NCBI RefSeq assembly: GCF_019973615.1
Contig: NZ_AP024238.1
Span: forward strand, 4,113,989 to 4,177,988
Length of the DNA stretch: 64,000 nucleotides
Direction: 5' to 3'
From: Rhodoferax lithotrophicus
GTDB taxonomy: Bacteria > Pseudomonadota > Gammaproteobacteria > Burkholderiales > Burkholderiaceae_C
Below the pieces are notes generated by a model. It was not told the DNA's origin. It did not search any database and was given only the letters and a program-made list of their open reading frames with translations. Numbering within the stretch: position 1 is the first letter of the stretch; each line of letters opens with the position of its first letter. Shown one piece after another: positions 42,159 to 51,485 of this stretch. A program made the position numbers and the translations under genes.

Positions 42159-43682
42159 TTAGTAACGGTAAGAGTCGGCTTTGTACGGGCCGGACTTGCT
42201 CACCCCAATGTAGGCAGCTTGCTCGTCGGTCAGCTCGGACAATTGCACACCCACTTTTTTCAGGTGCAGGCGCGCCACTTTTTCGTCCAGGTGCTTGGGC
42301 AACACATAGACCTGGCCCACTTTGTAGTCTTTGGACTTGGTAAACAGTTCGATCTGCGCGATGGTCTGGTTGGCAAAGCTGGAGCTCATGACAAAACTGG
42401 GGTGACCGGTGCCGCAACCCAGGTTCACCAGACGGCCTTTGGCCAGCAGGATGATGCGTTTGGCCGGATTTTTGCCCTTCTTGGGGAAGATCACGTGGTC
42501 AACTTGCGGCTTGATCTCTTCCCAGGTGCATTTGGACAGGGATGCCACGTCAATTTCATTGTCAAAGTGGCCGATGTTGCAAACAATGGCCTGGTCTTTC
42601 ATGGCCGCCATGTGCTCGAAGCGGATCACGTTCAGGTTGCCGGTGGCGGTGACAAAAATATCGCACTTGTCGGCGGCGTATTCCATGGTGACGACCTTGA
42701 AGCCTTCCATGGCGGCTTGCAGCGCGTTGATCGGATCGATCTCGGTCACCCACACCTGGGCGCTCAGGGCACGCAGCGCCTGGGCGCAGCCCTTGCCCAC
42801 GTCGCCATAACCGGCGACCACCGCCACCTTGCCGGCGATCATCACGTCGGTGGCGCGTTTGATGCCGTCTACCAGCGACTCGCGGCAGCCGTACAGGTTG
42901 TCAAACTTGCTCTTGGTCACCGAGTCATTGACGTTAATGGCGCGCAGCTTCAGGTCACCCTTGGCCGACATCTCGTTCAAACGGTGCACGCCGGTGGTGG
43001 TTTCTTCGGTCACGCCGATGATGTTTTTCAGGCGGCGGCTGTACCAGGTGGCATCTTTGGCCAGCCTGGCTTTGATCGCCGCGTAAAGGCAGGTTTCTTC
43101 TTCGCTGGTGGGTTTGTCGAGCAAAGTGCTGTCTTTTTCAGCCCGGGCTCCCAGGTGCATCAACAGCGTGGCATCACCGCCGTCGTCCAGGATCATGTTC
43201 GGGCCTTCAGCGGCGGTGCCTTTTTTGCCGCCAAATTCAAAAATGCGGTGGGTGTAGTCCCAGTAGTCCGCCAGGGATTCACCTTTGACCGCAAACACCG
43301 GTGTGCCAGTGGCGGCAATGGCTGCAGCGGCGTGATCCTGTGTGGAAAAAATATTGCACGAGGCCCAGCGCACTTGGGCACCCAGGGCTTGCAGGGTTTC
43401 GATCAGCACGGCGGTCTGGATCGTCATGTGCAACGAGCCAGTGATGCGTGCGCCCTTGAGTGGCTGGTCTTTGGCGAATTCTTCGCGGATAGCCATCAGG
43501 CCAGGCATTTCGGTCTCGGCAATGTTGAGCTCTTTGCGGCCCCAGGCGGCCAGGCCGATGTCGGCAATGACGTGGTCAGCCACGGGGGCCGGTTGAACAA
43601 GCGCCTTAACGACGGGTTTGACGGCAGGTTTGGCGGTCGCTTTGACAGCGGGTTTGGCGGATTTTTTGGATGCAGCGCTCAT
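42159..43682 (-). CDS. ahcY: Adenosylhomocysteinase
   Basis: Reversibly hydrolyses S-adenosylhomocysteine to adenosine and homocysteine, keeping methylation reactions running. Length is 507 residues, longer than most because of an N-terminal Ala/Lys/Pro-rich extension (residues 1-35, with AKPAVK-like repeats). The body is normal: KGESLADYWDYTHRIFE, NVNDSVTKSKFDN, the NAD loop VAGYGDVGKGCAQAL, and the C-terminal KADSYRY. The first gene of the ahcY-tlyA-metF operon; GGAG lies 8 bases before the ATG. An SAH riboswitch precedes it (separate entry). Confidence 0.97.
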   Translation of the reverse strand: MSAASKKSAKPAVKATAKPAVKPVVKALVQPAPVADHVIADIGLAAWGRKELNIAETEMPGLMAIREEFAKDQPLKGARITGSLHMTIQTAVLIETLQALGAQVRWASCNIFSTQDHAAAAIAATGTPVFAVKGESLADYWDYTHRIFEFGGKKGTAAEGPNMILDDGGDATLLMHLGARAEKDSTLLDKPTSEEETCLYAAIKARLAKDATWYSRRLKNIIGVTEETTTGVHRLNEMSAKGDLKLRAINVNDSVTKSKFDNLYGCRESLVDGIKRATDVMIAGKVAVVAGYGDVGKGCAQALRALSAQVWVTEIDPINALQAAMEGFKVVTMEYAADKCDIFVTATGNLNVIRFEHMAAMKDQAIVCNIGHFDNEIDVASLSKCTWEEIKPQVDHVIFPKKGKNPAKRIILLAKGRLVNLGCGTGHPSFVMSSSFANQTIAQIELFTKSKDYKVGQVYVLPKHLDEKVARLHLKKVGVQLSELTDEQAAYIGVSKSGPYKADSYRY

Positions 43683-43750
43683 GGTTCACTCCAGAAGTTA
43701 AGGTACTGACCACTGCTTGCAAGGGGGTAAATCACTCACCTCACGCGCAG

Positions 43751-43856
43751 TGGGTGAGCGCCGTTGTGAAACGCCACAGCAGTGCTGCCGCAGCGGGGTC
43801 CGAGCCTCACTCAGCAGCCCTTTGACAAAGGCTGTGAGCTGCAACGCTCCTCGGAA
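43751..43856 (-). promoter_or_regulatory. SAH riboswitch of the ahcY operon
   Basis: Minus-strand RNA has the conserved CCGAGGAGCGTTGCAG opening (43854 downwards), the pairing partner GAGGCTCGG, and the late conserved segment AACGGCGCTCACCC. This order and these motifs match the SAH riboswitch class found upstream of ahcY in beta- and gammaproteobacteria. It turns expression on when SAH is high. A -10 box lies just upstream. Confidence 0.9.
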
Positions 43857-43864
43857 TGGGCGCG

Positions 43865-43870
43865 ATTATA
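43865..43870 (-). promoter_or_regulatory. -10 box for the ahcY operon
   Basis: TATAAT on the minus strand, placing the transcription start near 43858, directly before the riboswitch. The -35 region is weak. The remaining bases between ahcY and glgP (43683-44026) hold the riboswitch, this promoter and the glgP control region; no other gene was seen. Confidence 0.6.
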
Positions 43871-43941
43871 GAGAAGCCAACCGGTCGGCCGCCATCACGG
43901 CTCCCCCAACGAGGTGATAGCCTTGGCCTGAAAATTGCATT

Positions 43942-43959
43942 TTGTAATTCTTTTGTAAT
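43942..43959 (+). promoter_or_regulatory. Pho-box-like direct repeat upstream of glgP
   Basis: TTGTAAT-TCTT-TTGTAAT: two 7-base repeats 11 bases apart, as in PhoB boxes (CTGTCAT or CTGTAAT halves with an AT-rich 4-base spacer). It lies 68 bases before the proposed glgP start. GlgP consumes inorganic phosphate, so phosphate control would make sense. Confidence 0.4.
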
Positions 43960-44026
43960 GATCTGATTTTTTTGAAGTGCAAAATACAGATTGCCTGCCA
44001 GTCCACCAACGTCTCAAGGACCCCAA

Positions 44027-46459
44027 TTGAACGCCTCCGCATCACCCTTAGCCACCACGTCTTCTGAGCAAATCAACGCCCATTTGCTGCACACCGTGGG
44101 CGTTGACCCGAATCGCGCCTCACCCAACGAATTGATGCAGGCTACCGCGCAAGTGGCACGTGCCCAGTTGTCCAAACGTTGGGTCGCCACACAAGCCAAA
44201 GAACGCCAACAAAAAGCCCGCCGTGTGGTGTATTTGTCGATGGAATTCCTGATGGGACGCACCCTGTCCAACGCACTGGCCGCATTGAACCTGACCGATG
44301 GCGCAGCCCAAGGTCTGGCCGAGCATGCGCAAAAGCTCGAAGACATTGCCAACCTGGAACCCGATGCGGCTTTGGGCAATGGCGGCCTGGGGCGCTTGGC
44401 GGCGTGTTTTCTGGACTCCATGGCCACGCTGGGCCTGCCCTCCTGGGGCTATGGCATTCGCTATGAATACGGCATGTTCGCCCAGGAAATCCAGGATGGC
44501 TGCCAGGTCGAGTACCCGGACTCGTGGCTCAAAGACGGCACACCGTGGGAATTTCCCCGCGCTGACATCACCTACACGGTGCGTTTTGGCGGCTGGGTCA
44601 CGCATGAGAATGAAAAAGCCGTCTGGCAGTCCACCGGCGAAGTGGCCGCCAAGGCCTACGACATGGTGGTACCCGGCCACGGCACCGACAAGGTCAGCAC
44701 CCTGCGTCTGTGGAAAGCGGTGGCCCCCGACCATATTGACCTGGGTGCCTTCAACAGTGGCGACTACGCCCGCGCAGCCAGCGCCAAAAACGAGTACGAA
44801 AACATTTCCTGGGTGCTCTACCCCAACGACAGCACGCCAGCCGGGCGTGAGTTGCGCCTGAAGCAAGAATACTTTTTTGTGGCAGCCTCCATGCAGGACT
44901 TGATCCAGCGCCACCTGGACGAACACCCCTCGCTGCACAACCTGGACGAGCACGTCGCCATCCACCTCAATGACACCCACCCGGCGATTGGGGTGGCCGA
45001 GTTGATGCGTATCCTGTGTGACGAACACAACTTCACCTGGCCCCAAGCCTGGGCGATTTGCACCAAAACCTTCTCCTACACCAACCACACCCTGATGCCC
45101 GAGGCCCTGGAGACCTGGCCGGTGTCGCTGATGCAGCATGTGCTGCCGCGCCATCTGGAAATCATCTTCCGCATCAACAAGGAGTTTCTGGATCATGCGG
45201 CGCGCTTTCTGCCGGGTGACCATGAGTTCCTCAAGCGCCTGTCACTGATTGACGAGACCGGTGAACGCCGGGTGCGCATGGCGCATTTATCGGTGGTGGG
45301 CAGCCACCACATCAACGGCGTGTCGGCGCTGCACTCCGAACTGCTGGTGCGCACGATTTTTTCGGACTTTGCCACCATCTGGCCCGACCGCTTCACCAAC
45401 ATGACCAACGGTGTCACCCCCCGGCGCTGGCTGGCGCAGGCCAACCCCGGCCTGTCGGCCCTGCTGGACGACACTCTGGGCACCGGCTGGCGGCTGGATC
45501 TGGGCCAGCTGAAACGGCTCGAAGCACTGCAAGACAATGCCGCTTTTGCCGAAAAGTTCAGGGCCATCAAACGCGCCAACAAGGTGCGGCTGGCCAACTA
45601 CATCGAAAAAACCACCGGCATCACCGTCAGCCCCGACAGCCTGTTTGACGTGCAGGTCAAACGTATCCACGAATACAAACGCCAGCTGCTCAACGTGTTG
45701 CACGTGATCACGCGGTACCAGGCGATTCTGGCCGACCCGCATGCACCCTGGGTGCCGCGCACCGTCATCTTTGCCGGTAAAGCGGCCTCCAGCTACCAGT
45801 CGGCCAAGTCGATCATCCGCCTGATCCACGATGTGGGTCTGACCATCAACAACGACCCACGCATTGGCGACAAGCTCAAGCTGGTGTTTATCCCCAATTA
45901 CGGCGTATCGGTGGCTGAAATCATCATGCCCGGAGCCGACTTGTCAGAGCAAATCTCCACCGCCGGCACCGAAGCCTCGGGCACCGGCAACATGAAGCTG
46001 GCACTTAACGGCGCGCTGACCATTGGCACTGACGACGGGGCCAACATCGAGATCCGGCAAAACGTGGGCGACGACAACATCTTCATCTTCGGCCTGAAAA
46101 CCCCCGAAGTGCGCGCCCTCAAGGTAGCGGGCTACCACCCCTTGAACTACTACAACAACGATCCGGCCCTCAAGGCCGTGCTGGATGCCATTGCCAACGG
46201 GCAATTCTCCCCCGATGAACTGGGACGCTACCGTGGTCTGACCGACCCCCTGATCTGGGGCGGTGACCACTACATGCTGTTGGCTGACTATGCGTCTTAT
46301 GTGGCCACACAGACCCTGGTAGACGAGCTCTACCGAAAACCCGACCAGTGGTGCCAGCGAGCAATTCGCAATGTGGCGGGCATGGGAGCGTTTTCTTCCG
46401 ACCGAACCATCGCAGCCTACGCCCGCGACATCTGGAGTATTGAACCTGAACACACCTGA
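44027..46459 (+). CDS. glgP: Glycogen phosphorylase
   Basis: PLP enzyme releasing glucose-1-phosphate from glycogen with inorganic phosphate. Length is 810 residues from the TTG at 44027, chosen because AAGGA lies 6 bases upstream; a TTG at 43991 lacks a ribosome site. The N-terminal core shows YLSMEFLMGRTLSNAL and NGGLGRLAACFLDSMA. The PLP lysine is in GTGNMKLALNGALTIGT (about K657). First gene of glgP-glgB-glgX, with a 52-base gap to glgB. A Pho-box-like repeat precedes it. Confidence 0.94.
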   Translation: MNASASPLATTSSEQINAHLLHTVGVDPNRASPNELMQATAQVARAQLSKRWVATQAKERQQKARRVVYLSMEFLMGRTLSNALAALNLTDGAAQGLAEHAQKLEDIANLEPDAALGNGGLGRLAACFLDSMATLGLPSWGYGIRYEYGMFAQEIQDGCQVEYPDSWLKDGTPWEFPRADITYTVRFGGWVTHENEKAVWQSTGEVAAKAYDMVVPGHGTDKVSTLRLWKAVAPDHIDLGAFNSGDYARAASAKNEYENISWVLYPNDSTPAGRELRLKQEYFFVAASMQDLIQRHLDEHPSLHNLDEHVAIHLNDTHPAIGVAELMRILCDEHNFTWPQAWAICTKTFSYTNHTLMPEALETWPVSLMQHVLPRHLEIIFRINKEFLDHAARFLPGDHEFLKRLSLIDETGERRVRMAHLSVVGSHHINGVSALHSELLVRTIFSDFATIWPDRFTNMTNGVTPRRWLAQANPGLSALLDDTLGTGWRLDLGQLKRLEALQDNAAFAEKFRAIKRANKVRLANYIEKTTGITVSPDSLFDVQVKRIHEYKRQLLNVLHVITRYQAILADPHAPWVPRTVIFAGKAASSYQSAKSIIRLIHDVGLTINNDPRIGDKLKLVFIPNYGVSVAEIIMPGADLSEQISTAGTEASGTGNMKLALNGALTIGTDDGANIEIRQNVGDDNIFIFGLKTPEVRALKVAGYHPLNYYNNDPALKAVLDAIANGQFSPDELGRYRGLTDPLIWGGDHYMLLADYASYVATQTLVDELYRKPDQWCQRAIRNVAGMGAFSSDRTIAAYARDIWSIEPEHT

Positions 46460-46511
46460 CACCACTTCGCCCCAGCTGCCAGCCCACCGCACAACCTGAG
46501 AACCTCTTGCC

Positions 46512-48689
46512 ATGCTGCGAAAACACGACATTGACCAGATCTGCAACGCCAGTCACGGTGATCCGTTTGCCGTCCTGGGGCCGCACGAACTCAAGTCAGG
46601 ACAGACCTCCCTGCGCTGTTTTCTGCCGACCGCCGTCCAGGTAGCCGCCATCGACTCCCAAGGCATGGTGCTGGGTCAATTAAAAGCCCGCGCCGACGGT
46701 TTTTTCGAAGGCCACCTCAACGCCCCGTACCACACCGCCTACCAGTTGCAGGTGCACTGGGCCAGCGGCCTGGTCAGCACCATCGACGATCCTTACCGCT
46801 TTCCTCTGGTGCTGGGCGAGATGGATGTCTGGCTGCTGGGGGAAGGCACCCACTTGCGCCCCTATGAAGTGCTTGGCGCACAAACCTGTACCCTGCTGGG
46901 TGTCAGCGGTACCCGCTTTGCCGTGTGGGCACCCAATGCCAGCCGGGTCAGCGTGGTGGGGGATTTCAACTTCTGGGATGGGCGTCGCCACCCGATGCGG
47001 CTGCGCCGCGAATGCGGCGTGTGGGAGCTGTTCTTGCCCGGGGTGACGACCGGTGCGCTATATAAATTTGAGATCCGCACCACCAGCGGCGAAGTTTTGC
47101 CCGCCCGTGCCGACCCCTACGCGCTACAAGCCGAATTACGCCCCGCCACCGCCAGCGTGGTGGGCCAACTGCCTGGAAAAATCCCACCCAACGCACAACG
47201 TCAGCGCGCCAACGCGCTGGATGCCCCGGTGAGCATTTACGAAGTGCACCTGGGCTCCTGGCGGCGCATGGCCGATGACGGCAACCGCTGGCTCAATTGG
47301 GACGAGCTGGCCGACACCCTGATTCCCTACGCACAAGCGATGGGGTTCACCCATCTGGAATTGTTGCCCATCAGCGAACATCCGTTTGACGGCTCCTGGG
47401 GCTACCAACCGGTGGGCATGTACGCGCCCACCGCCCGTTTTGGTGACGCAGCGGGGTTTGGCCGACTGGTACAGCGTTGCCACGCTGCCGGGCTGGGCCT
47501 GATTCTGGACTGGGTGCCCGCCCACTTCCCCACGGATGCCCATGGCCTGGCCAACTTTGACGGCACCCACCTGTATGAATACGCCGACCCACGTGAAGGC
47601 TTTCACAACGACTGGAACACCCTGATCTACAACCTGGGCCGGACTGAAGTGCGCAACTTTCTGGTCGGCAATGCGCTGTACTGGCTGGAGCGTTTTGGTG
47701 TGGACGGCCTGCGCGTGGATGCGGTGGCCTCCATGCTCTACCGCGACTACAGCCGCAAGGCCGGTGAATGGATTCCCAACATACACGGCGGGCGGGAGAA
47801 CCTGGAGGCCATCGATTTCCTCAAACGCATGAACGAGGTGGTCGGTGTGCAGTGCCCGCAAGCCATCACGCTGGCCGAAGAATCCACCGCCTACCCGGCG
47901 GTCTCACGCCCCACCTATGCCGGAGGTCTGGGCTTTCATTACAAGTGGAACATGGGCTGGATGCATGACAGCCTGGCCTACATGGCGCGCGACCCGATCT
48001 ACCGCCAGCACCACCAGGGTGAGATGACCTTCAGCCTGGTCTATGCCTTCAACGAAAATTTTGTGCTGCCCATTTCTCACGACGAAGTGGTGCATGGCAA
48101 GGGTTCGCTGCTGACCAAAATGCCCGGTGACCGCTGGCAACAGCTGGCCAATGTACGCGCCTTTCTGGGCTATATGTGGGGGCATCCTGGCAAAAAACTG
48201 CTGTTCATGGGTTGTGAATTTGCCCAGGAACGCGAATGGAACCATGACCACAGCCTGGACTGGAACCTGCTGGAAAATCCGCAGCACGCCGGGGTGCAGC
48301 ACCTGGTGCGCGATCTGAACAAGTTGTACCGCGCCACCCCGGCCCTGTACCAGCAAGACTTTGACCCGGCCGGTTTTGAATGGATCGACCACAGTGATGC
48401 CGCACATTCGATCCTGAGTTTTATCCGCCATGGTCTGGATACCCGCACCTTCATTCTGGTGGTGTGCAATTTCACCCCCCAAGTACAACCCGGCTACCGG
48501 CTGGGGGTGCCCCAGCCGGGCCACTACCGCGAGGTGCTCAACACCGACTCCGCCCACTATGGCGGCAGCAATGTCGGTACCCCACTGGGCACGGCCAATG
48601 CCGAACCCACCCCCTGGCACGGCAAACCGTGCTCTATCCTGATTACACTGCCCCCCTTGTCAACGGTATTTTTTGAATGGAACGTTTGA
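46512..48689 (+). CDS. glgB: 1,4-alpha-glucan branching enzyme
   Basis: Makes the alpha-1,6 branches of glycogen. Length is 725 residues: an N-terminal CBM48-like region (about 1-200, with FAVWAPNASRVSVVGDFN), the GH13 barrel, and a C-terminal beta domain. The catalytic nucleophile is D403 in VDGLRVDAVASMLYRDY and the acid is in the LAEES motif (E456/E457). HDEVVHGK and the later substrate motifs are intact. The end overlaps glgX by 13 bases, suggesting tightly linked expression. Confidence 0.96.
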   Translation: MLRKHDIDQICNASHGDPFAVLGPHELKSGQTSLRCFLPTAVQVAAIDSQGMVLGQLKARADGFFEGHLNAPYHTAYQLQVHWASGLVSTIDDPYRFPLVLGEMDVWLLGEGTHLRPYEVLGAQTCTLLGVSGTRFAVWAPNASRVSVVGDFNFWDGRRHPMRLRRECGVWELFLPGVTTGALYKFEIRTTSGEVLPARADPYALQAELRPATASVVGQLPGKIPPNAQRQRANALDAPVSIYEVHLGSWRRMADDGNRWLNWDELADTLIPYAQAMGFTHLELLPISEHPFDGSWGYQPVGMYAPTARFGDAAGFGRLVQRCHAAGLGLILDWVPAHFPTDAHGLANFDGTHLYEYADPREGFHNDWNTLIYNLGRTEVRNFLVGNALYWLERFGVDGLRVDAVASMLYRDYSRKAGEWIPNIHGGRENLEAIDFLKRMNEVVGVQCPQAITLAEESTAYPAVSRPTYAGGLGFHYKWNMGWMHDSLAYMARDPIYRQHHQGEMTFSLVYAFNENFVLPISHDEVVHGKGSLLTKMPGDRWQQLANVRAFLGYMWGHPGKKLLFMGCEFAQEREWNHDHSLDWNLLENPQHAGVQHLVRDLNKLYRATPALYQQDFDPAGFEWIDHSDAAHSILSFIRHGLDTRTFILVVCNFTPQVQPGYRLGVPQPGHYREVLNTDSAHYGGSNVGTPLGTANAEPTPWHGKPCSILITLPPLSTVFFEWNV

Positions 48690-50830
48690 GTGCGGAAGGC
48701 CTGCAGGCCGGACACCCGTGGCCCTTGGGGGCCCATTTTGATGGACAGGGTGTCAATTTTGCGGTGTTTTCGAGCCATGCCCAAGGCATCGAACTCTGCC
48801 TTTTTGATGCCGATGGCACACACGAGCTGACCCGCATGCATCTGACCTGCCAGACCGGTGATGTCTGGCACGGGTACCTGCCCGGTGCCCAGCCTGGCTT
48901 GGTGTATGGCTTGCGTGCGCATGGCTCCTGGCGACCCGACAAAGGGTACCGATTTGATGCCGCCAAATTGCTGCTCGACCCCTATGCGCGCGACATCGTG
49001 GGGGACTACATCTGGAGCGATGCCCATTTTTCGCAGGAGCACCCCCTCTCCAGGCACATGGACACACATGACAACGCTCGCCTGGCGCTCAAAGCCCGTG
49101 TCACCCATGACCAATTCGATTGGGACAACGACACCCCACCCTACATCCCGCTGGCACAAAGTGTGCTGTATGAATGCCATGTCAAAGGCTTTAGCCAGCT
49201 ACATCCACAAATCCCCCCCGAATTACGCGGCAGCTTCGCTGCACTGGCGCATCCCGCTGCCATCCAGCACTTCAAGGCACTGGGCATCACCGCCCTGAGC
49301 TTGCTGCCGGTGCACTACTGCTTGAACGAAGAACGCCTGGTGAGTATGGGCCTCACCAACTATTGGGGCTACAACACCCTGGGCTTCTTCTGTGTTGACC
49401 CACGGCTGGCCAGCGGAACACAGGGCCGCTCACCACGTGACGAGTTTCGCCACATGGTTCGCAACCTGCACCAGGCTGGCCTGGAGGTGATTCTGGACGT
49501 GGTCTACAACCACACCGCCGAGGCCGACCACACTGGCCCCACCCTGAGCTTTCGTGGACTTGACAACGCCAGCTACTACGTGCTGGCGGCCAACGACCCT
49601 TCTCGCTATGAAAACTACAGCGGTTGCGGCAATACCATCAACATCAAACACCCCAAAGTCTTGCAACTGGTGATGGACAGCCTGCGCTACTGGGTGAGTG
49701 AAATGCATGTCGACGGCTTTCGTTTTGACTTGGCCAGCGTGCTGGGCCGCAATGAACAAGGCTTCAGCGCCAGCGCATCGTTCTTTGCTGCAGTAGCACA
49801 AGACCCGGTACTGTGCCGTGTCAAACTGATTGCCGAGCCCTGGGATCTGGGGCCTGGCGGCTACCAGGTGGGTGGATTCCCCAGAGGCTGGCTGGAATGG
49901 AACGACCGTTTTCGCGATGGTATGCGCTGCTTTTGGGTACAAAACGCAGCGTCCCCCCATACCCCCGTGGCCCACGGCAACCGGGGTGACTTTGCCATGC
50001 GTCTGTGTGGCTCATCCGATGTCTACCAACCCAGCCAACGCACCCCCGCCAAATCCCTGAACTACGTGGTGTCCCACGACGGTTTTACGCTCGCTGACCT
50101 GGTCAGCTACAACCAGCGCCACAACCTGGCCAATGGCGAAAACAACCGTGACGGCACGGGCGACAACCTGAGTTTCAACTGTGGCTTTGAGGGCCCCTGC
50201 GATGACCCGGCTGTGCTGGCCTTGCGCCACAAGCTGCAACGCACCCTGATGGCCACCACCTTGCTGGCCCAGGGCACCCCCATGATCTGCGCGGGCGACG
50301 AAATTGGCCACAGCCAGGGCGGCAACAACAACCCTTATTGCCAGGACAACACCATCACCTGGATCAACTGGCAAACCGCCGACACCGATCTGCTGGCGTT
50401 TACCCAACACGTGCTGAGCCTGCGACACCAACTACAACCGTTTCATAACCAGTGGTACAGCGGCATTGCCAACATTGACGGGGTCTACGACCTGTCCTGG
50501 TGGCAAGCCGATGGCAGTGTGCTTCAGGGTGATGCCTGGCATCAGCCCATGGTCCGCACCCTGGCTTGCCTGGTGGGGCATCCAGGGCGCAGCCCGGTAC
50601 CCTTACTTTTGCTGGTGAATGCCGGAGCCAGCGATGCCGCGTTTGTACTGCCACGCGGCCAATGGCAAGCGCTGCTGGATACGGCACACCCACGTGGCGA
50701 AAGCCAGCAACAAGCGGCTGGCGGCAGCGACCTTCAAGTGACAGCACACAGCCTGATGCTGCTGCAGCAGACCACCAGCCACACCACTCCGGCTACGCCG
50801 TCAAAACCCGTCAGCATTTCACAGGTTTGA
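48677..50830 (+). CDS. glgX: Glycogen debranching enzyme
   Basis: GH13 isoamylase-type enzyme that removes short branches left by phosphorylase. Length is 717 residues. The N-terminal CBM48 region (WPLGAHFDGQGVNFAVFSSHA, given in part) leads to the barrel with catalytic D351 (GFRFDLASVLGR) and E387 (LIAEPWDLG). SHDGFTLADLVSYN is the usual third motif. ATG 48677 lies inside the end of glgB. The C-terminal 100 residues are less conserved. Third gene of the glycogen-degradation/branching block. Confidence 0.94.
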   Translation: MERLSAEGLQAGHPWPLGAHFDGQGVNFAVFSSHAQGIELCLFDADGTHELTRMHLTCQTGDVWHGYLPGAQPGLVYGLRAHGSWRPDKGYRFDAAKLLLDPYARDIVGDYIWSDAHFSQEHPLSRHMDTHDNARLALKARVTHDQFDWDNDTPPYIPLAQSVLYECHVKGFSQLHPQIPPELRGSFAALAHPAAIQHFKALGITALSLLPVHYCLNEERLVSMGLTNYWGYNTLGFFCVDPRLASGTQGRSPRDEFRHMVRNLHQAGLEVILDVVYNHTAEADHTGPTLSFRGLDNASYYVLAANDPSRYENYSGCGNTINIKHPKVLQLVMDSLRYWVSEMHVDGFRFDLASVLGRNEQGFSASASFFAAVAQDPVLCRVKLIAEPWDLGPGGYQVGGFPRGWLEWNDRFRDGMRCFWVQNAASPHTPVAHGNRGDFAMRLCGSSDVYQPSQRTPAKSLNYVVSHDGFTLADLVSYNQRHNLANGENNRDGTGDNLSFNCGFEGPCDDPAVLALRHKLQRTLMATTLLAQGTPMICAGDEIGHSQGGNNNPYCQDNTITWINWQTADTDLLAFTQHVLSLRHQLQPFHNQWYSGIANIDGVYDLSWWQADGSVLQGDAWHQPMVRTLACLVGHPGRSPVPLLLLVNAGASDAAFVLPRGQWQALLDTAHPRGESQQQAAGGSDLQVTAHSLMLLQQTTSHTTPATPSKPVSISQV

Positions 50831-50923
50831 AGCCACGGTGCATCAACTCAGGCCCTGAATTCTTTCCAATGAAGGAGGCACCAAACGAGTCAAAAATCAC
50901 GATGCAAACCCCTATTCCCACGT

Positions 50924-51412
50924 TCAAAGGTTTGCCAGAGGTATCTCCTGCGCAGTCTCATCAGCCTGAAGCAGGCCTATGAGCTGGCCCAAGTCCTCAT
51001 CCATTCGTTGAAGTGTCTGCGCACTTAAATTACTCAAAGCCTGCGGCAAAACCCCCTCAAACGGACCAGGAACTTTCTTCAGCAGCCTGGTGCCAGCAGG
51101 CAAAATTTTGAGTTGCACATTGCGTCGATCATCCGATGCCTTATCCATGCGAATGAGTTCCTTGCGCAGCAATTTTTTGATCAAGTTGCTGGCGGTTGAC
51201 TGATGGATATCCATGCTGGAGGCAACACCCCCCATGCCAATACCCGGATTGGCCTTGATCACACTCAAAGCCCAAACCTGTGCGCCGCCCAAACCTACTT
51301 GTTTCTCCATCTGTCGAAAATGGTTTCGTACCGAACTAAAAACCACACGGAAGCGGCGCAATACTATGGCAGGTGTGACGGATTCAGTTGGCAGCGGGGC
51401 GGCAGATTTCAT
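50924..51412 (-). CDS. MarR-family transcriptional regulator
   Basis: Winged-helix regulator of 162 residues. The core GLGGAQVWALSVIKANPGIG, MDIHQSTASNLIKKLLRKELI and DDRRNVQLKILPAG is the MarR fold (recognition helix about 70-85, wing about 90-105). The C-terminal helices would form the dimer. Its targets may include the DapB-like and ClC genes next door, where two operator-like palindromes lie (52273-52313), but this is inferred. It converges on glgX. Confidence 0.9.
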   Translation of the reverse strand: MKSAAPLPTESVTPAIVLRRFRVVFSSVRNHFRQMEKQVGLGGAQVWALSVIKANPGIGMGGVASSMDIHQSTASNLIKKLLRKELIRMDKASDDRRNVQLKILPAGTRLLKKVPGPFEGVLPQALSNLSAQTLQRMDEDLGQLIGLLQADETAQEIPLANL

Positions 51413-51485
51413 TGAGATGACTTAAATAAACTGGAATCTCGGATGATAGACATCCCATCGTCAAACCCCCAGAAGTCATGCCGGA

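Noticed and set aside
42033..43709. 558-codon open frame on the plus strand opposite ahcY
   Set aside because: It mirrors the GC-rich third positions of ahcY on the other strand, has low-complexity Gly/His/Gln-rich protein and no family likeness.
44120..45223. 367-codon open frame on the minus strand opposite glgP
   Set aside because: Antisense shadow of glgP with no family features.
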